Positions 5,169 to 6,347 of a DNA stretch of 6,347 nt are shown in pieces. The stretch is from an uncultured Collinsella sp. (lineage in GTDB: Bacteria > Actinomycetota > Coriobacteriia > Coriobacteriales > Coriobacteriaceae), in the NCBI GenBank assembly GCA_902490405.1, contig CABUDS010000059.1:1-6347 (forward strand). Direction: 5' to 3'. Position 1 is the stretch's first letter. The number at the start of each line of letters is the position of its first letter. Below the pieces are notes generated by a model. The model was not told where the DNA came from. It saw only the letters and a list, made by a program, of their open reading frames with translations, and did not search any database. Made by a program: the position numbers and the translations under genes.

Positions 5169-5891
5169 TTATTTCTCGTCCGACTTATCGGTCTTGGTCG
5201 GAGCCTCGAAGCGGTAGCCGACACCGTGGACGGTGTAAAGCCACTTGGGCTTCTTGGGGTCGTCGCCCAGCTTGGCGCGAAGGTTCTTCACGTGGCTGTC
5301 GATGGTGCGCTCGTAACCCTCAAAGTCGTAGCCGAGCACTTTCTCGACCAACTCCATGCGGTTGTAGACGCGGCCGGGGTGACGGGCAAGCGTGGTGAGC
5401 AGCTTGAACTCGGAAGCCGTCAGGTCGACTTCCTTGCCCTCGACCAAAATCTTGTGGCCCGAGATGTCAATGACCAGATCGCCAAAGTCGAGCACCTCGA
5501 CGGCCGGCTCATCGGCCTGGTGGGCACGGCGGAACAAGGCGCGTACGCGCGCGACAAGCTCGCGCGGCGAGAACGGCTTGATCAGGTAGTCGTCGGCTCC
5601 GAGCTCGAGGCCGATAATACGGTCCTCGATCTCGCCCTTGGCCGTCAGCATAATGATGGGGACATCCGAGGTGTCGCGAATGGTGCGGCAAACGCGCTCG
5701 CCGGGAATCTTGGGGAGCATGAGGTCGAGCACAACCAGGTCGAACTGATGCTTCTCGAACTCCTCGATAGCGGACTGGCCGTCGCCCACGCCCACAACCC
5801 AATAGCCCTCGCGCTCGAGATAGGCAGCGACAGCGTCACGGATTGCCTTCTCATCCTCGACCAGCAGAATCTTTTTTGCATCTGAAGCCAT
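5169..5891 (-). CDS. OmpR/PhoB-family response regulator
   Basis: A 240-residue DNA-binding regulator, the normal length for the family. Its receiver domain (about 6-120) has the acidic pair Glu12-Asp13, phospho-acceptor Asp56 in VVLDLMLP, Thr83 in MLTAKGE and Lys105 in LIKPFSP. The winged-helix output domain (about 134-229) has LTASEFKLL, recognition helix RTIDSHVKNLRAKLG and the C-terminal hairpin YTVHGVGYRFE. Phosphorylation by the neighbouring kinase should promote dimerisation and DNA binding. I chose the ATG at 5889-5891, with an AGGGGGG purine run 7 nt before it; a TTG seven codons upstream (5912) is also in frame but less likely. It is the first gene of the pair, with a -10-like TAAAAT at 5931-5936. 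Targets are unknown; autoregulation is common in this family. Confidence 0.96.
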   Translation of the reverse strand: MASDAKKILLVEDEKAIRDAVAAYLEREGYWVVGVGDGQSAIEEFEKHQFDLVVLDLMLPKIPGERVCRTIRDTSDVPIIMLTAKGEIEDRIIGLELGADDYLIKPFSPRELVARVRALFRRAHQADEPAVEVLDFGDLVIDISGHKILVEGKEVDLTASEFKLLTTLARHPGRVYNRMELVEKVLGYDFEGYERTIDSHVKNLRAKLGDDPKKPKWLYTVHGVGYRFEAPTKTDKSDEK

Positions 5892-5930
5892 AACACGGCC
5901 CCCCTGTCTCAATTAGCTAAGAACAAGCTC

Positions 5931-5936
5931 ATTTTA
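5931..5936 (-). promoter_or_regulatory. Candidate -10 box for the regulator-kinase operon
   Basis: TAAAAT on the minus strand matches TATAAT at five of six positions and would start transcription near 5924, giving a leader of about 33 nt. No good -35 box lies 16-18 bp upstream (ATACCC at 17 bp), so this promoter may depend on an activator. An inverted repeat (5959-5972) abuts the -35 position. Confidence 0.4.
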
Positions 5937-5958
5937 ACGCACCTGAGCCCACCGGGTA

Positions 5959-5972
5959 TCGCATGGGTGCGA
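5959..5972. promoter_or_regulatory. Inverted repeat next to the -35 position, possible operator
   Basis: TCGCA (5959-5963) and TGCGA (5968-5972) form a perfect inverted repeat around TGGG. A wider pair, CGCACC (5938-5943) and GGTGCG (5966-5971), spans the same region. Its position just upstream of the candidate -10 box fits a regulator site. OmpR-family proteins more often use direct repeats, so this may bind another protein or be chance. Confidence 0.3.
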
Positions 5973-6044
5973 CAGCTCGGCGGGCGGTACTCATAGTCAC
6001 AACGCGTTTATTCCCCTGTCGACGCCTTTTTAACCCCTCGAAGA

Positions 6045-6347
6045 CTAAAGAGAGAACAGGCGAGCGGTAACCGTCTCGGGAATTCCCTGGCTGTTACGCA
6101 CCGTTGCGTACGTTAAGAACGAGTTCGATTTACCCGCCGTAGCAGGATAATCGCCATACTCCAAGGCTCGGTCGGGCGACAGAAGCGAGCCGTAGGTCTT
6201 GGCCGAAGTGTCAATCAAAAAATGCGACGCCTGAACTTTAACCAGGTATTTATTTTTCCTTCCCGCAGCGCACGCGAGCGGCTCACGCGAAAGCAGCATA
6301 TTCAGGAAAAATGGCTGACTAAGAAAAAATAATTGTTTGGTTTCACC
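6045..6347 (-). CDS. C-terminal part of an unrecognised protein (cut by the window edge)
   Basis: The minus-strand frame is open from the right edge to a TAG at 6045-6047, giving 100 residues. An internal ATG at 6299 has no Shine-Dalgarno site and the frame continues above it, so the true start is most likely outside the window. The first 20 residues visible are Phe/Leu-rich. The rest alternates hydrophobic and polar residues in a beta-rich pattern (YLVKVQASHFLIDTS, SFLTYATVRN) and ends in RLFSL, which could be the last strands of an extracytoplasmic beta-domain. That is only an impression. It is upstream of and co-directional with the regulator-kinase pair, 153 bp away from it. No clear terminator follows its stop. 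Confidence 0.65.
   Translation of the reverse strand, partial: GETKQLFFLSQPFFLNMLLSREPLACAAGRKNKYLVKVQASHFLIDTSAKTYGSLLSPDRALEYGDYPATAGKSNSFLTYATVRNSQGIPETVTARLFSL

Overview
The window looks like chromosomal DNA of a moderately GC-rich actinobacterium. Protein style suggests class Coriobacteriia, perhaps Collinsella: the roughly 295-residue form of PurC, a BaeS/OmpR-type two-component pair, an AmpS-like M29 aminopeptidase, and GTG starts behind strong Shine-Dalgarno sites. This assignment is inferred from impression and not from a search. Every convincing gene lies on the minus strand, so transcription runs from high to low coordinates.

Layout in the direction of transcription: (1) the C-terminal 100 residues of an unrecognised protein, cut by the right edge (6347-6045). 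(2) A 153-bp gap with a candidate promoter and an inverted repeat. (3) An OmpR/PhoB-family response regulator and, 12 bp on, its membrane histidine kinase (5891-3591). (4) A 107-bp leader with a perfect hairpin and an orphan Shine-Dalgarno site, then purC (SAICAR synthase). (5) A two-helix membrane protein whose GTG start abuts the purC stop, closed by an intrinsic terminator (1958-1990). (6) An M29 aminopeptidase that starts only 28 bp past that terminator. (7) tRNA-Lys(UUU) with encoded CCA, whose promoter has its -35 box inside the last codons of the aminopeptidase, followed by its own terminator. (8) About 500 bp without a firm gene.

The least ordinary part is 1-566. An 86-bp block holding the last 21 nt of tRNA-Lys, its 3' flank and its terminator is present twice, 177 bp apart (304-389 and 481-566; 78 of 86 positions match by eye). 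The copies are separated by a GC-rich stretch with several hairpins. This resembles the scar left when an element targets a tRNA 3' end, or a partial duplication. Further left come an AT-rich stretch with a doubtful 35-codon ORF and a GC-rich block of three stem-loops at the window edge.

The genes do not form one obvious pathway. Sensing (the kinase and regulator), purine synthesis (purC), an unknown membrane protein, peptide turnover (M29) and a tRNA are adjacent housekeeping and signalling functions. Only regulator-kinase and purC-membrane protein look tightly coupled. I found no convincing new defence or mobile system. The best leads are the duplicated tRNA end, a Tyr-to-Phe change at a predicted metal ligand of the aminopeptidase, and the compact promoter/terminator layouts.
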